Source of the DNA: Rugamonas brunnea
GTDB lineage: Bacteria; Pseudomonadota; Gammaproteobacteria; Burkholderiales; Burkholderiaceae_D
Assembly: GCF_014042345.1 (NCBI RefSeq)
Contig: NZ_JACEZT010000014.1
Span: 62,001-126,000 of the forward strand
Length of the DNA: 64,000 nucleotides
Direction of reading: 5' to 3'
Shown here one piece after another: positions 32,771-40,850 of the stretch; the stretch's first letter is position 1; every line of letters begins with the position of its first letter. The position numbers and the translations under genes were made by a program. The notes beneath the pieces are model-generated. The model was given only the letters and a program-made list of their open reading frames with translations. It was not told the origin of the DNA and ran no database searches.

Positions 32771-34156
32771 ATGGCATCGATCAAACCGCATCTGTCGTTC
32801 TGGCAGATCGTGAACATGAACTTCGGCTTCTTCGGCATCCAGTTCAGCTTCGGCCTGCAGCAGAGCAGCATGAGCCCGATCTACAAATACCTGGGCGCCG
32901 ATGAAGCCAGCCTGCCCTACCTGTGGCTGGCCGGCCCCATGACGGGCCTGCTGGTGCAGCCACTGATCGGCGCCATGAGCGACCGCACCGTCACGCGCTG
33001 GGGGCGGCGCACGCCGTACTTCCTGGTGGGCGCCATCCTGTGCAGTATCGGCCTGCTGCTGATGCCGTTCAGCCCCGCGCTGTGGATGGCGGCCGGCCTG
33101 CTGTGGATACTGGACGCGGCCAACAACGTGACGATGGAACCGTACCGCGCCTTCGTCAGCGACAAGCTGGCGCCGGCGCAGCACTCGATCGGCTTCCTGA
33201 CCCAGAGCGCCTTCACGGGGCTGGGGCAGACGCTGGCCTACCTGACGCCGTCGCTGCTGGTGTGGTGGGGCATGGACAAGGATGCCGTCAACGGCCACCA
33301 CATCCCGCATGTGGTGATCGTGGCGTTCGTGATCGGCGCCGTGTGCTCGATCACCTCCGTGCTGTGGACGCTCAGGACCACGCCCGAGCATCCGCTGTCG
33401 GATGCGGAACTGGCCGAGCTGCGCGCCCGGCCCGCCGGCTGGCGCCACACGCTGGGCGACATCGTGGACGCCGTGCGCGAGATGCCGCCCACCATGAAGC
33501 AGCTGGCGCTGGTCAAGCTATTCCAGTGGTATGCCATGTTCTGCTACTGGCAGTACATCATGCTGTCGCTGGCCACGACCATCTACGGCACCACCGACCA
33601 GACCACGCAGGGTTTCCGCGACGCGGGGCTGTTGACGGGGCAGGTGGGGGCGTTCTACAACGGCGTGGCCTTCGTGGGTGCGCTGGTGCTGGTGCCGTTC
33701 ACGCGGCGCTACGGCCCCAAGCTTACGCACAGCGTCTGCCTGGCGCTGGCCGGCGCCGGCATGCTGTGCATCCCGCTGATCCACTCGCCGCTGCTGCTGT
33801 TGCTGCCGATGGTGGGCATCGGCCTGGCGTGGGCCAGCATCATGGGCAATCCGTATGTGATGCTGGCCGGCAGCATTCCGCCCGAGCGCACCGGGGTCTA
33901 CATGGGCATCTTCAATATGTTCATCGTGATCCCGATGATCATCCAGATCTTCACGCTGCCGCTGTACTACCGCAGCTGGCTGGGCGGGAATCCGGAGAAC
34001 GTGATCCGGCTGGCGGGGGGCTTGATGCTGTGCGGCGCGCTGGCGGTGTTGTTCGTCAAGCTGCGGCCGCGCGCGGCGGACGGGGCGGCGGCGCTGGCGG
34101 ATGGGCAGGCGGCGCAGGGAGTGGCCACGCCGGCGCTGGGCGGCGGCCATCACTGA
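32771..34156 (+). CDS. suxC: MFS sugar:proton symporter, SuxC/SUT-like sucrose transporter
   Basis: Inner-membrane carrier of 461 residues with twelve hydrophobic spans. MNFGFFGIQFSFGLQQSSMS at the start, PLIGAMSDRTVTRWGRRTPY between helices 2 and 3 (the MFS signature DRxxxRxGRR) and the long central loop fit the GPH/SLC45-type sucrose carriers that accompany amylosucrase in Xanthomonas and Caulobacter. It takes sucrose from the periplasm to the cytoplasmic amylosucrase. The start is the ATG at 32771 with GGAGG 8 bases upstream; the longer frame overlaps the fructokinase. Ends at a good terminator. Maltose is the alternative substrate. Confidence 0.87.
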   Translation: MASIKPHLSFWQIVNMNFGFFGIQFSFGLQQSSMSPIYKYLGADEASLPYLWLAGPMTGLLVQPLIGAMSDRTVTRWGRRTPYFLVGAILCSIGLLLMPFSPALWMAAGLLWILDAANNVTMEPYRAFVSDKLAPAQHSIGFLTQSAFTGLGQTLAYLTPSLLVWWGMDKDAVNGHHIPHVVIVAFVIGAVCSITSVLWTLRTTPEHPLSDAELAELRARPAGWRHTLGDIVDAVREMPPTMKQLALVKLFQWYAMFCYWQYIMLSLATTIYGTTDQTTQGFRDAGLLTGQVGAFYNGVAFVGALVLVPFTRRYGPKLTHSVCLALAGAGMLCIPLIHSPLLLLLPMVGIGLAWASIMGNPYVMLAGSIPPERTGVYMGIFNMFIVIPMIIQIFTLPLYYRSWLGGNPENVIRLAGGLMLCGALAVLFVKLRPRAADGAAALADGQAAQGVATPALGGGHH

Positions 34157-34163
34157 ATGGAAG

Positions 34164-34190
34164 AAGCGGGCCGTGTGGCCCGCTTTTTTT
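34164..34190 (+). terminator. terminator of the sucrose locus
   Basis: aagcgggcc, loop gtgt, ggcccgctt and a run of T. The T tract overlaps the stop codon of the convergent bacterioferritin gene, so the two transcripts end back to back. Confidence 0.9.
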
Positions 34191-34659
34191 ATTCGGCCAT
34201 CTGGCTTTGCAGGTAGTTCTGCAGGCCGACCTTGGCGATCAGGTCGATCTGGGTTTCCAGCCAGTCGATGTGTTCCTCGGTGTCTTCCAGGATCTCCAGC
34301 AGCAGGTCGCGCGACACGTAGTCGGCCGCCTTCTCGCAGGCGGCGATGCCTTCCTTGACGGTGAGCTGGGCGCCCCGTTCCAGTTGCAAGTCGCAACCGA
34401 GCATCTCTTCCGTGTTCTCGCCCACCATCACCTTGTGCAGCGCCTGCAGGTTGGGCAGGCCGTCGAGCATCAGGATGCGGTCGATCAGGCGGTCGGCGTG
34501 CTTCATCTCGCCGATCGATTCCTCGTATTCCTTCTTGGCCAGCTTGCCCAGGCCCCAGTGGCGGTACATGCGCGAGTGCAGGAAGTACTGGTTGATCGCG
34601 GTCAGTTCATTGGTCAGCTGCGCGTTGAGCTGTTTGATGACGTCTTGGTCGCCCTTCAT
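34189..34659 (-). CDS. bfr: bacterioferritin
   Basis: Iron-storage subunit of 156 residues that assembles into a 24-mer with heme. Ferroxidase ligands are visible in LTNELTAINQYFLHSRMY (Glu18), the E-x2-H pair of KKEYEESIGEMKHADRL (Glu51, His54), and the later Glu and E-x2-H in EGIAACEKAADYVSRD and DTEEHIDWLETQ. The heme-axial methionine is in the MKHADRL segment (Met52). The ATG at 34659 has GGAAGG upstream; the longer frame is not family-like. Lies downstream of bfd on the same strand, and the Fur-like box near 35050 may control both. Confidence 0.95.
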   Translation of the reverse strand: MKGDQDVIKQLNAQLTNELTAINQYFLHSRMYRHWGLGKLAKKEYEESIGEMKHADRLIDRILMLDGLPNLQALHKVMVGENTEEMLGCDLQLERGAQLTVKEGIAACEKAADYVSRDLLLEILEDTEEHIDWLETQIDLIAKVGLQNYLQSQMAE

Positions 34660-34763
34660 GATGTCGCCTTCCCTGTGTTGATGGAGTGCTGTCATTTTGC
34701 CATGAAAGGGCAGGGGCGCGTAGCGCCGCACGTGGCGCGGCGCAGCATACGGCAGGGATGGAT

Positions 34764-34985
34764 TTATTCGGCCAGCACCGGGCGCTTGAGCGTGGTGGCG
34801 TTCAGCGTGCTGGCGTTCATCTTGGCCAGTTGCGTGTCGAGCACGCTCTGGGCGCAGTCGGCGCACTGGCCGCAGCACGTGGCCACGCCCAGCTGCTCGC
34901 GCAGCTCGTCCATGGTGCGCAAGCCCAGTTCCACGGCCTGGCGGATTTCACGGTCGGAGATATTGTTGCAGACACAAACAATCAT
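34764..34985 (-). CDS. bfd: bacterioferritin-associated ferredoxin
   Basis: A 73-residue [2Fe-2S] protein that reduces and mobilises iron from bacterioferritin. The four cluster cysteines are in MIVCVCNN (Cys4, Cys6) and CCGQCADC (about 37-44), the BFD-type C-x-C...C-x2-C pattern with one extra cysteine. The start at 34985 begins directly with the conserved MIVCVCNNISDREIRQAV. First gene of the bfd-bfr pair, divergent from feoAB, with the Fur-like box within 80 bases of its start. Confidence 0.93.
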   Translation of the reverse strand: MIVCVCNNISDREIRQAVELGLRTMDELREQLGVATCCGQCADCAQSVLDTQLAKMNASTLNATTLKRPVLAE

Positions 34986-35043
34986 CGAAGCACCTATGCG
35001 GAGTAGAAAAACAGAGAATGTCGGACAACATTGCGTATTTCCC

Positions 35044-35063
35044 AATGCGAATCATTCTCATTA
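35044..35063. promoter_or_regulatory. Fur box between bfd and feoA
   Basis: aatgcgaatcattctcatta, on the other strand TAATGAGAATGATTCGCATT, closely follows the Fur consensus of three NATAAT-like hexamers. Its position about 60 bases upstream of bfd suggests iron-dependent control; a partial copy (aaaccattcgcatt) lies in the spacer before feoA at 35111-35124. Confidence 0.72.
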
Positions 35064-35130
35064 CGTGGTTTATTCTGCCGCAAAATCAAGCAATCCGCAA
35101 GCGCAAATAGAAACCATTCGCATTCCCGTT

Positions 35131-35136
35131 TATAAT
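35131..35136 (+). promoter_or_regulatory. -10 box of the feo operon
   Basis: A perfect TATAAT just downstream of the partial Fur-like half site, about 100 bases before feoA. No strong -35 is seen. Confidence 0.45.
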
Positions 35137-35237
35137 GCTACTATTGATCTTGCCGGCGGGAATGCGATCTTGCAGCGCGCCGGCAAGCCGCTGCCGGCCT
35201 CGCCTGCGGCCATTTCACCGATATTGCGGACACTGCC

Positions 35238-35504
35238 ATGACACTAGCGCCTACGCTGATCAAACTCGACACCCTGCCCACGGGCAGCAGCGGCACGGTG
35301 GTGCACGTGGCCCCCGGCGATCCGGCCGACGACGGCGCCGACCTGGCGCGCCGGCTGATGGAGCTGGGCTTCGTGCCGGGCGAGAAGATCCGCCTGCTCA
35401 AGCGCGGCATGCCCGGCGGCGAGCCGCTGGCCATCAAGGTGGGCAATTCCACGTTCGCGCTGCGCCGCTTCGAGGCCGCGCTGATTTCGATTCAACCGGA
35501 ATGA
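35238..35504 (+). CDS. feoA: ferrous iron transport protein A
   Basis: An 88-residue cytoplasmic SH3-like protein that modulates FeoB. The segment RRLMELGFVPGEKIRLLKRG (about 40-59) and the end LAIKVGNSTFALRRFEAALI are characteristic. Its stop overlaps the feoB start by 4 bases (ATGA), so the two are translationally coupled. Confidence 0.93.
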   Translation: MTLAPTLIKLDTLPTGSSGTVVHVAPGDPADDGADLARRLMELGFVPGEKIRLLKRGMPGGEPLAIKVGNSTFALRRFEAALISIQPE

Positions 35505-37399
35505 CCATGGGCGCAGCGGAAAAGACGATGGCGGCCGTGTCGCAACTGCCGATGGTGGCGTTGCTGGGCAACCCCAATTGCGGCAAGACCGCGCTGTTCA
35601 ACCGCCTGACGGGCGCGCGCCAGAAAGTGGCCAACTACGCCGGCGTGACCATCGAGCGCAAGGAAGGCATGTTCACCTCGCCCGAGGGCCGGCCGTTCCG
35701 CGTGCTGGACCTGCCGGGCGCCTACAGCCTGTCGGCCCATACGCCCGACGAAGCCATCACGCGCGACGTGGTGGCCGGCCTGCGCGCGGGCGAGCAGTCG
35801 CCCGACGTGGTGGTGTGCGTGGTGGACGCCACCAATCTGCGCCTGAACCTGCGCCTGGTGCTGGAGATCAAGCGCCTGGGCCTGCCCATGGTGCTGGCGC
35901 TGAACATGGTGGACGTGGCGGCCAAGCGCGGCATCGTGATCGACGCCGACCGGCTGGCCGAGGAACTGGGCATGACGGTGGTGGAGACGGTGGCCGTGCA
36001 GGGCGGCGGCGAGAAGTCGCTGCTGCGCGCGCTGGACGCCATGTGGCCGCTGCGCACGGTGGCGGCCAAGCCGCTGTCGGCCATCGATGAAGTGTCGGTC
36101 GAGGACACGCAGCGCGAAGTGCGCCGCATCCTGGCCGCCGTCAGCAACGACTTCCACGATACCGGCAACCTGACCGAGAAGATCGACGACGTGGTGCTGC
36201 ATCCGGTGCTCGGCCCCGTGATCCTGGCCGTGCTGATGTTCCTCGTGTTCCAGGCCGTGTTCAGCTGGGCCAATGTGCCGATGGATATGATCAAGGCCGG
36301 CGTGGACAGCGTGGGCCAGTACCTGACGGCCCACATGGGCGAGGGCTTGCTGCGCAGCCTGCTGGTGGAAGGTATCCTGGGCGGCGCCGGCAGCGTGCTG
36401 GTGTTCCTGCCGCAGATCCTGATCCTGTTCTTCTTCATCCTGGTACTGGAGGATTGCGGTTACCTGCCGCGCGCCGCCTTCCTGCTGGACCGGCTGATGG
36501 GCGGCGTGGGCCTGTCGGGCCGCGCCTTCATCCCGCTGCTGTCGAGTTTCGCCTGCGCCATCCCCGGTATCATGGCCGCGCGCACCATCCAGAATCCGCG
36601 CGACCGGCTGGTGACGATCATGATCGCGCCGCTGATGACGTGTTCCGCGCGCCTGCCCGTGTATGCGCTGATCATCGCCGCCTTCATCCCGGACCGCCAG
36701 GTGGCAGGCTTGATGAGTTTGCAGGGGCTGGTGCTGTTCGGCCTGTACGTGGCCGGCATCGTGTCGGCCATGGGCGTCGCCTACTTCATGAAGCGCACGT
36801 TCGGCGCCAACCACCAGCAGCCGCTGATGCTGGAGCTGCCCGCCTACCACTGGCCCCATTTGCGCAACCTGGCGCTGGGGCTGTGGGAACGCGCCAAGAT
36901 TTTCCTGACCCGGGTCGGCACCATCATCCTGACCCTGATGGTGCTGCTGTGGTTCCTCAGCACCTTCCCCGGTGCGCCGGCAGGGGCGACCCATCCGCCG
37001 ATCTACTACAGCATGGCCGGCATGCTGGGCCGCGCGCTGGAAGTGGTGTTCACGCCGATCGGCTTCAACTGGCAGATCTGCATCGCCCTGGTGCCCGGCC
37101 TGGCCGCGCGCGAAGTGGCGGTGGGTGCGCTGGGCACCGTGTACGCATTGTCGCAGACGGGCGAGGAACTGGCGTCGTCGCTGGAGCCCATCATCGCCGC
37201 CTCGTGGGCGCTGCCGACGGCCTTGTCGCTGCTGGCCTGGTATGTGTTCGCGCCGCAGTGCATGTCCACGCTGAGCGTGGTGCGGCGCGAGACGGGCACG
37301 TGGCGCTACCCGGCGCTGATGGCCGGCTATATGTTCGCGCTGGCCTACACGGCGTCGTTCCTCACCTATCGCATCGCGCTGTTGTTGACGGGAGCCTGA
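35501..37399 (+). CDS. feoB: ferrous iron transporter B (GTPase permease)
   Basis: Inner-membrane Fe(II) importer of 632 residues. The N-terminal G domain has G1 GNPNCGKT (about 24-31), the G2/switch region around VANYAGVTIERKEG, G3 DLPGAYSL and G4 NMVD (about 132-135); the membrane part follows from about residue 240 with two Gate motifs, including CAIPGIMAART and LAAREVAVGALG. It is shorter than E. coli FeoB because the linker and C-terminal extension are compact. A second ATG two codons after the first is possible. A one-base gap leads to a small Cys-rich gene. Confidence 0.96.
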   Translation: MTMGAAEKTMAAVSQLPMVALLGNPNCGKTALFNRLTGARQKVANYAGVTIERKEGMFTSPEGRPFRVLDLPGAYSLSAHTPDEAITRDVVAGLRAGEQSPDVVVCVVDATNLRLNLRLVLEIKRLGLPMVLALNMVDVAAKRGIVIDADRLAEELGMTVVETVAVQGGGEKSLLRALDAMWPLRTVAAKPLSAIDEVSVEDTQREVRRILAAVSNDFHDTGNLTEKIDDVVLHPVLGPVILAVLMFLVFQAVFSWANVPMDMIKAGVDSVGQYLTAHMGEGLLRSLLVEGILGGAGSVLVFLPQILILFFFILVLEDCGYLPRAAFLLDRLMGGVGLSGRAFIPLLSSFACAIPGIMAARTIQNPRDRLVTIMIAPLMTCSARLPVYALIIAAFIPDRQVAGLMSLQGLVLFGLYVAGIVSAMGVAYFMKRTFGANHQQPLMLELPAYHWPHLRNLALGLWERAKIFLTRVGTIILTLMVLLWFLSTFPGAPAGATHPPIYYSMAGMLGRALEVVFTPIGFNWQICIALVPGLAAREVAVGALGTVYALSQTGEELASSLEPIIAASWALPTALSLLAWYVFAPQCMSTLSVVRRETGTWRYPALMAGYMFALAYTASFLTYRIALLLTGA

Positions 37400-37400
37400 T

Positions 37401-37679
37401 ATGTGGCAGCAAGTGATCGTGGCGGTGATCGTGGCGGCGGCCGTGCTGCATTTCTGCACGCGCTACCTGCCGGCCGCGTGGCGGCGCCAGATCGTCTATT
37501 TCCTGTCGCGGCGCGGCTTCGACCAGAACCGGATGGCGCGGCTGTTCCGCACCCAGTCCAGCTGCGGCGACGGTTGTTCGAGCTGCGGTTCCTGCGATTC
37601 CGCCCCGGCTGCGTCGTCCGACGCGCCGCCACCATCCACTCCCTCCCAGCGCGTCATCAAACTGCACGTGCAGCGCTGA
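37401..37679 (+). CDS. small Cys-rich membrane protein of the feo operon (FeoC/FeoB-associated type)
   Basis: A 92-residue protein with one N-terminal membrane helix (about 3-20, VIVAVIVAAAVLHFC), a basic stretch and a Cys-rich knot SCGDGCSSCGSC at about 54-65, then a Pro/Ser tail. It starts one base after the feoB stop. This layout matches the short FeoB-associated cysteine-rich proteins, which replace FeoC in many bacteria; whether the cysteines bind iron or a [Fe-S] cluster is open. It is a good candidate for a third component of this iron importer. Confidence 0.72.
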   Translation: MWQQVIVAVIVAAAVLHFCTRYLPAAWRRQIVYFLSRRGFDQNRMARLFRTQSSCGDGCSSCGSCDSAPAASSDAPPPSTPSQRVIKLHVQR

Positions 37680-37769
37680 TCGTCCGTCGGCTGCGGCAGC
37701 GCAAACGCGCTGGCCGCGGTGCCGGTAATGTGTCCGTTGAAGTTTTTAAATTCGCGGATAACATGACCA

Positions 37770-38057
37770 ATGCAGATCACTTTTGATCCTGTGAAAGACG
37801 TGCTTAACCGAAGCAAACACGGCATCTCGCTGTCGGATGCCGCTGCATTCGATTGGGATACCGCGCTATACTGGATTGATCGGCGGCGCGATTATCTTGA
37901 ACAGCGCATGTGTGCGTTGGGCCGCATCGCCGGCCGGGTGCATGTGGCGGTGTTCGTGGCGCGCGCCGGCACTTTAAGAATGATCAGTTTGCGCAAGGCC
38001 AATCCACGAGAGGAGCGACGTTATGCCGAAACAGAGCAAGGCTTCCGAGGTGGATGA
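37770..38057 (+). CDS. brnT: BrnT-family toxin
   Basis: A 95-residue RelE-fold ribonuclease toxin. It begins FDPVKDVLNRSKHGISLSDA and ends with RMISLRKANPREERRY, the two ends that define BrnT; the central RIAGRVHVAVFVARAG strand fits too. The 3' end overlaps the antitoxin start by 35 bases, so the pair is a type II toxin-antitoxin operon in toxin-first order. By family it cleaves RNA under stress; no mobile element borders it. Confidence 0.88.
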   Translation: MQITFDPVKDVLNRSKHGISLSDAAAFDWDTALYWIDRRRDYLEQRMCALGRIAGRVHVAVFVARAGTLRMISLRKANPREERRYAETEQGFRGG

Positions 38058-38316
38058 CATGGAGCAACGGGCAATCGACGAGGCGGCAACGCCGGACTCC
38101 GACGCGCCGCCATTGACCGATGAGCAGCTCGCGCAGTTCAGACCGTGGCAGCCGTGGTTGCAAGCTCCTGCTGGCACATCCAAGGTCAGTGTCAACATCG
38201 CGTATGACAGTGATTTATTGGATGTGTTCAAGTCCACCGGCGCGGGTTGGGAAGAGGGCATGAACGCTGTGCTACGCGAGTGGGCGATACGGCGCGGTTA
38301 TTTGCCCCCGGCCTGA
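38023..38316 (+). CDS. brnA: BrnA-family antitoxin
   Basis: A 97-residue DNA-binding antitoxin. An acidic, poorly structured N terminus binds the toxin and the C-terminal KVSVNIAYDSDLLDVFKSTG... INAVLREWA-type ribbon-helix-helix (here MNAVLREWAIRRGYL) binds the operon promoter. The ribosome site GAGGAG lies 8 bases before the ATG, inside brnT. The gene ends two bases before a convergent gene. Confidence 0.88.
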   Translation: MPKQSKASEVDDMEQRAIDEAATPDSDAPPLTDEQLAQFRPWQPWLQAPAGTSKVSVNIAYDSDLLDVFKSTGAGWEEGMNAVLREWAIRRGYLPPA

Positions 38317-38317
38317 A

Positions 38318-39928
38318 TCAAGCCAGCGGATGAAACGATTCCGCCTGCGCCATCGGCCAGTACATGCCGAACACGGGCGGCAGGCGTGACAGTTGGGCCG
38401 GGTCCAGCAGCTGGCCCGGGTCCAGGTAGGGCAGCAGCGCCGACGCCAGCTTGACCTGGTTGGGCGAGATGCGCCGCACCAGATGGTACGGCTTCAGTTG
38501 GGACGGGTGTGTGAGCCCGGCCGCCGCCACCAGCCCGGCCAGCGCCTTCAAGGTGTTCTGGTGGAAGTTGGCCACGCGCTGGGTCTTGTCCGGCACCACC
38601 AGCGCGCGCTGGCGCAACTTGTCCTGGGTGGCCACGCCCGTCGGGCAGCGGTCCGTGTGGCAGTGCTGCGACTGGATGCAGCCCAGCGCGAACATGAAGC
38701 CGCGCGCCGAGTTGCACCAGTCCGCGCCCAGGGCCAGCAGGCGCGCGATGTCGAACGCCGTGATCACCTTGCCCGACGCGCCGACCTTGATCCGCTCGCG
38801 CAGGTTGGCGCCCACCAGCGTGTTATGCACCAGCAGCAGCGCTTCCTGCAGCGGCGTGCCCACGTGGTCCGTGAATTCCACCGGCGCCGCCCCGGTGCCG
38901 CCTTCGCTGCCGTCGACGACAATGAAGTCGGGCGTGATGCCGGTGGCCAGCATGGCCTTGACGATGCCGAAGAATTCCCACGGGTGGCCGATGGACAGCT
39001 TGAATCCGGTCGGCTTGCCGCCCGATAGATTGCGCAGGCGGTCGATGAAGGCCAGCATTTCCAGCGGCGTGGAGAAGGCCGAATGGCTGGCCGGCGAGAC
39101 GCAATCCTCGCCCTGCGGCACGCCGCGCGTGGTGGCGATTTCGATCGTCACCTTGGCGCCGGGCAGCACGCCGCCGTGGCCCGGCTTGGCACCCTGCGAC
39201 AATTTGAGTTCGATCATCTTCACTTGTTCGGTGCAGGCGTTGGCCACGAAGCGCTCCTCCGAGAAGGTGCCGTCGGCGTTGCGGCAGCCGAAATAGCCGG
39301 AGCCGATCTCCCACACCAGGTCGCCCCCGTGCATGCGGTGGTAGGGGCTGATGCTGCCTTCGCCCGTGTCGTGCATGAAGTGGCCGATGCGCGCGCCGCC
39401 GTTCAGGGCCTGGATGGCGTTGGCCGACAGCGCGCCGAAACTCATGGCCGAGATGTTGAACACGCTGGCCGAGTAGGGTTGGGCGCGCGGGCAGTCCGGG
39501 TGGTTGCCGATCTCGATGCGGAAATCGTGGTGGGCCTCTGGCGCGGGCGCGATCGAATGGTTGATCCACTCGTAGCCGTCCTGGTAGACGTCGAGCTGGG
39601 TGCCGAACGGGCGCTTGTCCGTTTCCACCTTGGCGCGCTGGTAGACGATGCTGCGCTGGTTGCGCGAGAACGGCGCCGCTTGCGTGTCGTCCTCCAGGAA
39701 GTACTGGCGGATCTCGGGCCGGATCGCTTCGAGCAGGAAGCGCAGGTGGGCCAGGATCGGGTAGTTGCGGCGCAGCGCGCGCCGGGTCTGCAGCAGGTCG
39801 GCCACGCCCACCGCCACCAGCGCGGCGGCCGTGAGCGGCAGCCACGGACTGGCGCCCATCAGCAGCGACAGCAGCAGCGTGGCGATGGCGAGCTGGAAGG
39901 CGAGGTAACGCAGGGTCAGGAACTTCAT
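38318..39928 (-). CDS. FMN-binding glutamate synthase-family protein
   Basis: A 536-residue protein with an N-terminal pair of membrane helices (about 5-45) and a flavin TIM barrel like the synthase domain of GltB. It keeps the FMN-binding barrel with HDTGEGSISPYHRMHGGDLVW and ATGITPDFIVVDGSEGGTGA, and a cysteine cluster GCIQSQHCHTDRCPTG near the C terminus for a [3Fe-4S] centre. It lacks the glutaminase domain, so it cannot use glutamine by itself; the true reaction is unknown. The ATG at 39928 has GGAG 6 bases upstream; an upstream ATG at 39985 has none. Confidence 0.88.
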   Translation of the reverse strand: MKFLTLRYLAFQLAIATLLLSLLMGASPWLPLTAAALVAVGVADLLQTRRALRRNYPILAHLRFLLEAIRPEIRQYFLEDDTQAAPFSRNQRSIVYQRAKVETDKRPFGTQLDVYQDGYEWINHSIAPAPEAHHDFRIEIGNHPDCPRAQPYSASVFNISAMSFGALSANAIQALNGGARIGHFMHDTGEGSISPYHRMHGGDLVWEIGSGYFGCRNADGTFSEERFVANACTEQVKMIELKLSQGAKPGHGGVLPGAKVTIEIATTRGVPQGEDCVSPASHSAFSTPLEMLAFIDRLRNLSGGKPTGFKLSIGHPWEFFGIVKAMLATGITPDFIVVDGSEGGTGAAPVEFTDHVGTPLQEALLLVHNTLVGANLRERIKVGASGKVITAFDIARLLALGADWCNSARGFMFALGCIQSQHCHTDRCPTGVATQDKLRQRALVVPDKTQRVANFHQNTLKALAGLVAAAGLTHPSQLKPYHLVRRISPNQVKLASALLPYLDPGQLLDPAQLSRLPPVFGMYWPMAQAESFHPLA

Positions 39929-40108
39929 GGGCGCTCCGGTGCGAGTGACGATGGTGGCGGGGGCTGGCATGTGGGTGACAGTCATGGCGAGCCGCCGTCA
40001 GGGAGTGTACTGCTTTTTCCGCGTAGCAAACTATCGGCGGCGCGATGGCGGCAACAGTGTTAAGCTGGCAAGGCCGGCAGGCCCGCCCAACCTTGAACAG
40101 GAAACGCC

Positions 40109-40780
40109 ATGATCGTCGTCCACCACCTCAACAACTCCCGTTCGCAGCGCGTCCTGTGGCTGCTCGAAGAACTGGGCCTGGAATACGAGATCGTGCGCTA
40201 CCAGCGCGACCCCAAGACCATGCTGGCGCCGCCGGCGCTGCGCGCCATCCACCCGCTGGGCAAGTCGCCCGTGATCACGGACGGCGACGTGACGGTGGCC
40301 GAATCGGGCGCCATCGTCGAATACCTGGTCGAGCGCTACGGCAACGGCATGCTGGTGCCGCCGCCCGGCACGGCGGAAAAGCGGCGCTGGACGTATTTCA
40401 TGCATTACGCGGAGGGCTCGGCCATGACGCCGCTGCTGATGAAGCTCGTGTTCGACCGGGTCGAATCGGGGCCGGCGCCGTTCTTCGTCAAGCCGGTGGC
40501 GCGCGCCATCGCGCACAAGGTCAAGTCCATGTACATCCAGCCGCAGATCGAGCAGCATCTCGACTATCTGGAGGCGGAGCTGAGCCAGCACCTGTGGTTC
40601 GCCGGCGAGCAGTTCAGCGCGGCCGATATCCAGATGAGTTTTCCGCTGGAGGCGGCCGCCGCCCGCGCCGGGCTCGATGGCCGCCGGCCCCATTTGCGCG
40701 CCTTCCTCGACCGCATCCACGCGCGTCCCGCGTTCCAGCGCGCGCTGGAGCGCGGCGGGCCGTACGAGCTGCTGAAATAA
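40109..40780 (+). CDS. glutathione S-transferase
   Basis: A 223-residue cytosolic GST. The thioredoxin-like domain begins IVVHHLNNSRSQRVLWLLEE, where Ser9/Ser11 fill the usual catalytic position, followed by the cis-Pro loop KSPVITDGD and the glutathione-binding AESGAIVEYLVERYG. The C-terminal helical domain contains the conserved AGEQFSAADIQMSFPLE. The start ATG is preceded by GGAAA at 6 bases. The gene stands alone; xenobiotic or peroxide substrates are possible. Confidence 0.92.
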   Translation: MIVVHHLNNSRSQRVLWLLEELGLEYEIVRYQRDPKTMLAPPALRAIHPLGKSPVITDGDVTVAESGAIVEYLVERYGNGMLVPPPGTAEKRRWTYFMHYAEGSAMTPLLMKLVFDRVESGPAPFFVKPVARAIAHKVKSMYIQPQIEQHLDYLEAELSQHLWFAGEQFSAADIQMSFPLEAAAARAGLDGRRPHLRAFLDRIHARPAFQRALERGGPYELLK

Positions 40781-40850
40781 GGGGAAACGGCCCGGCGGCG
40801 CCGTGCCCTTGCGGTAGAATGCGCGCTTGAATCAGCCAGTATAAAACCTC

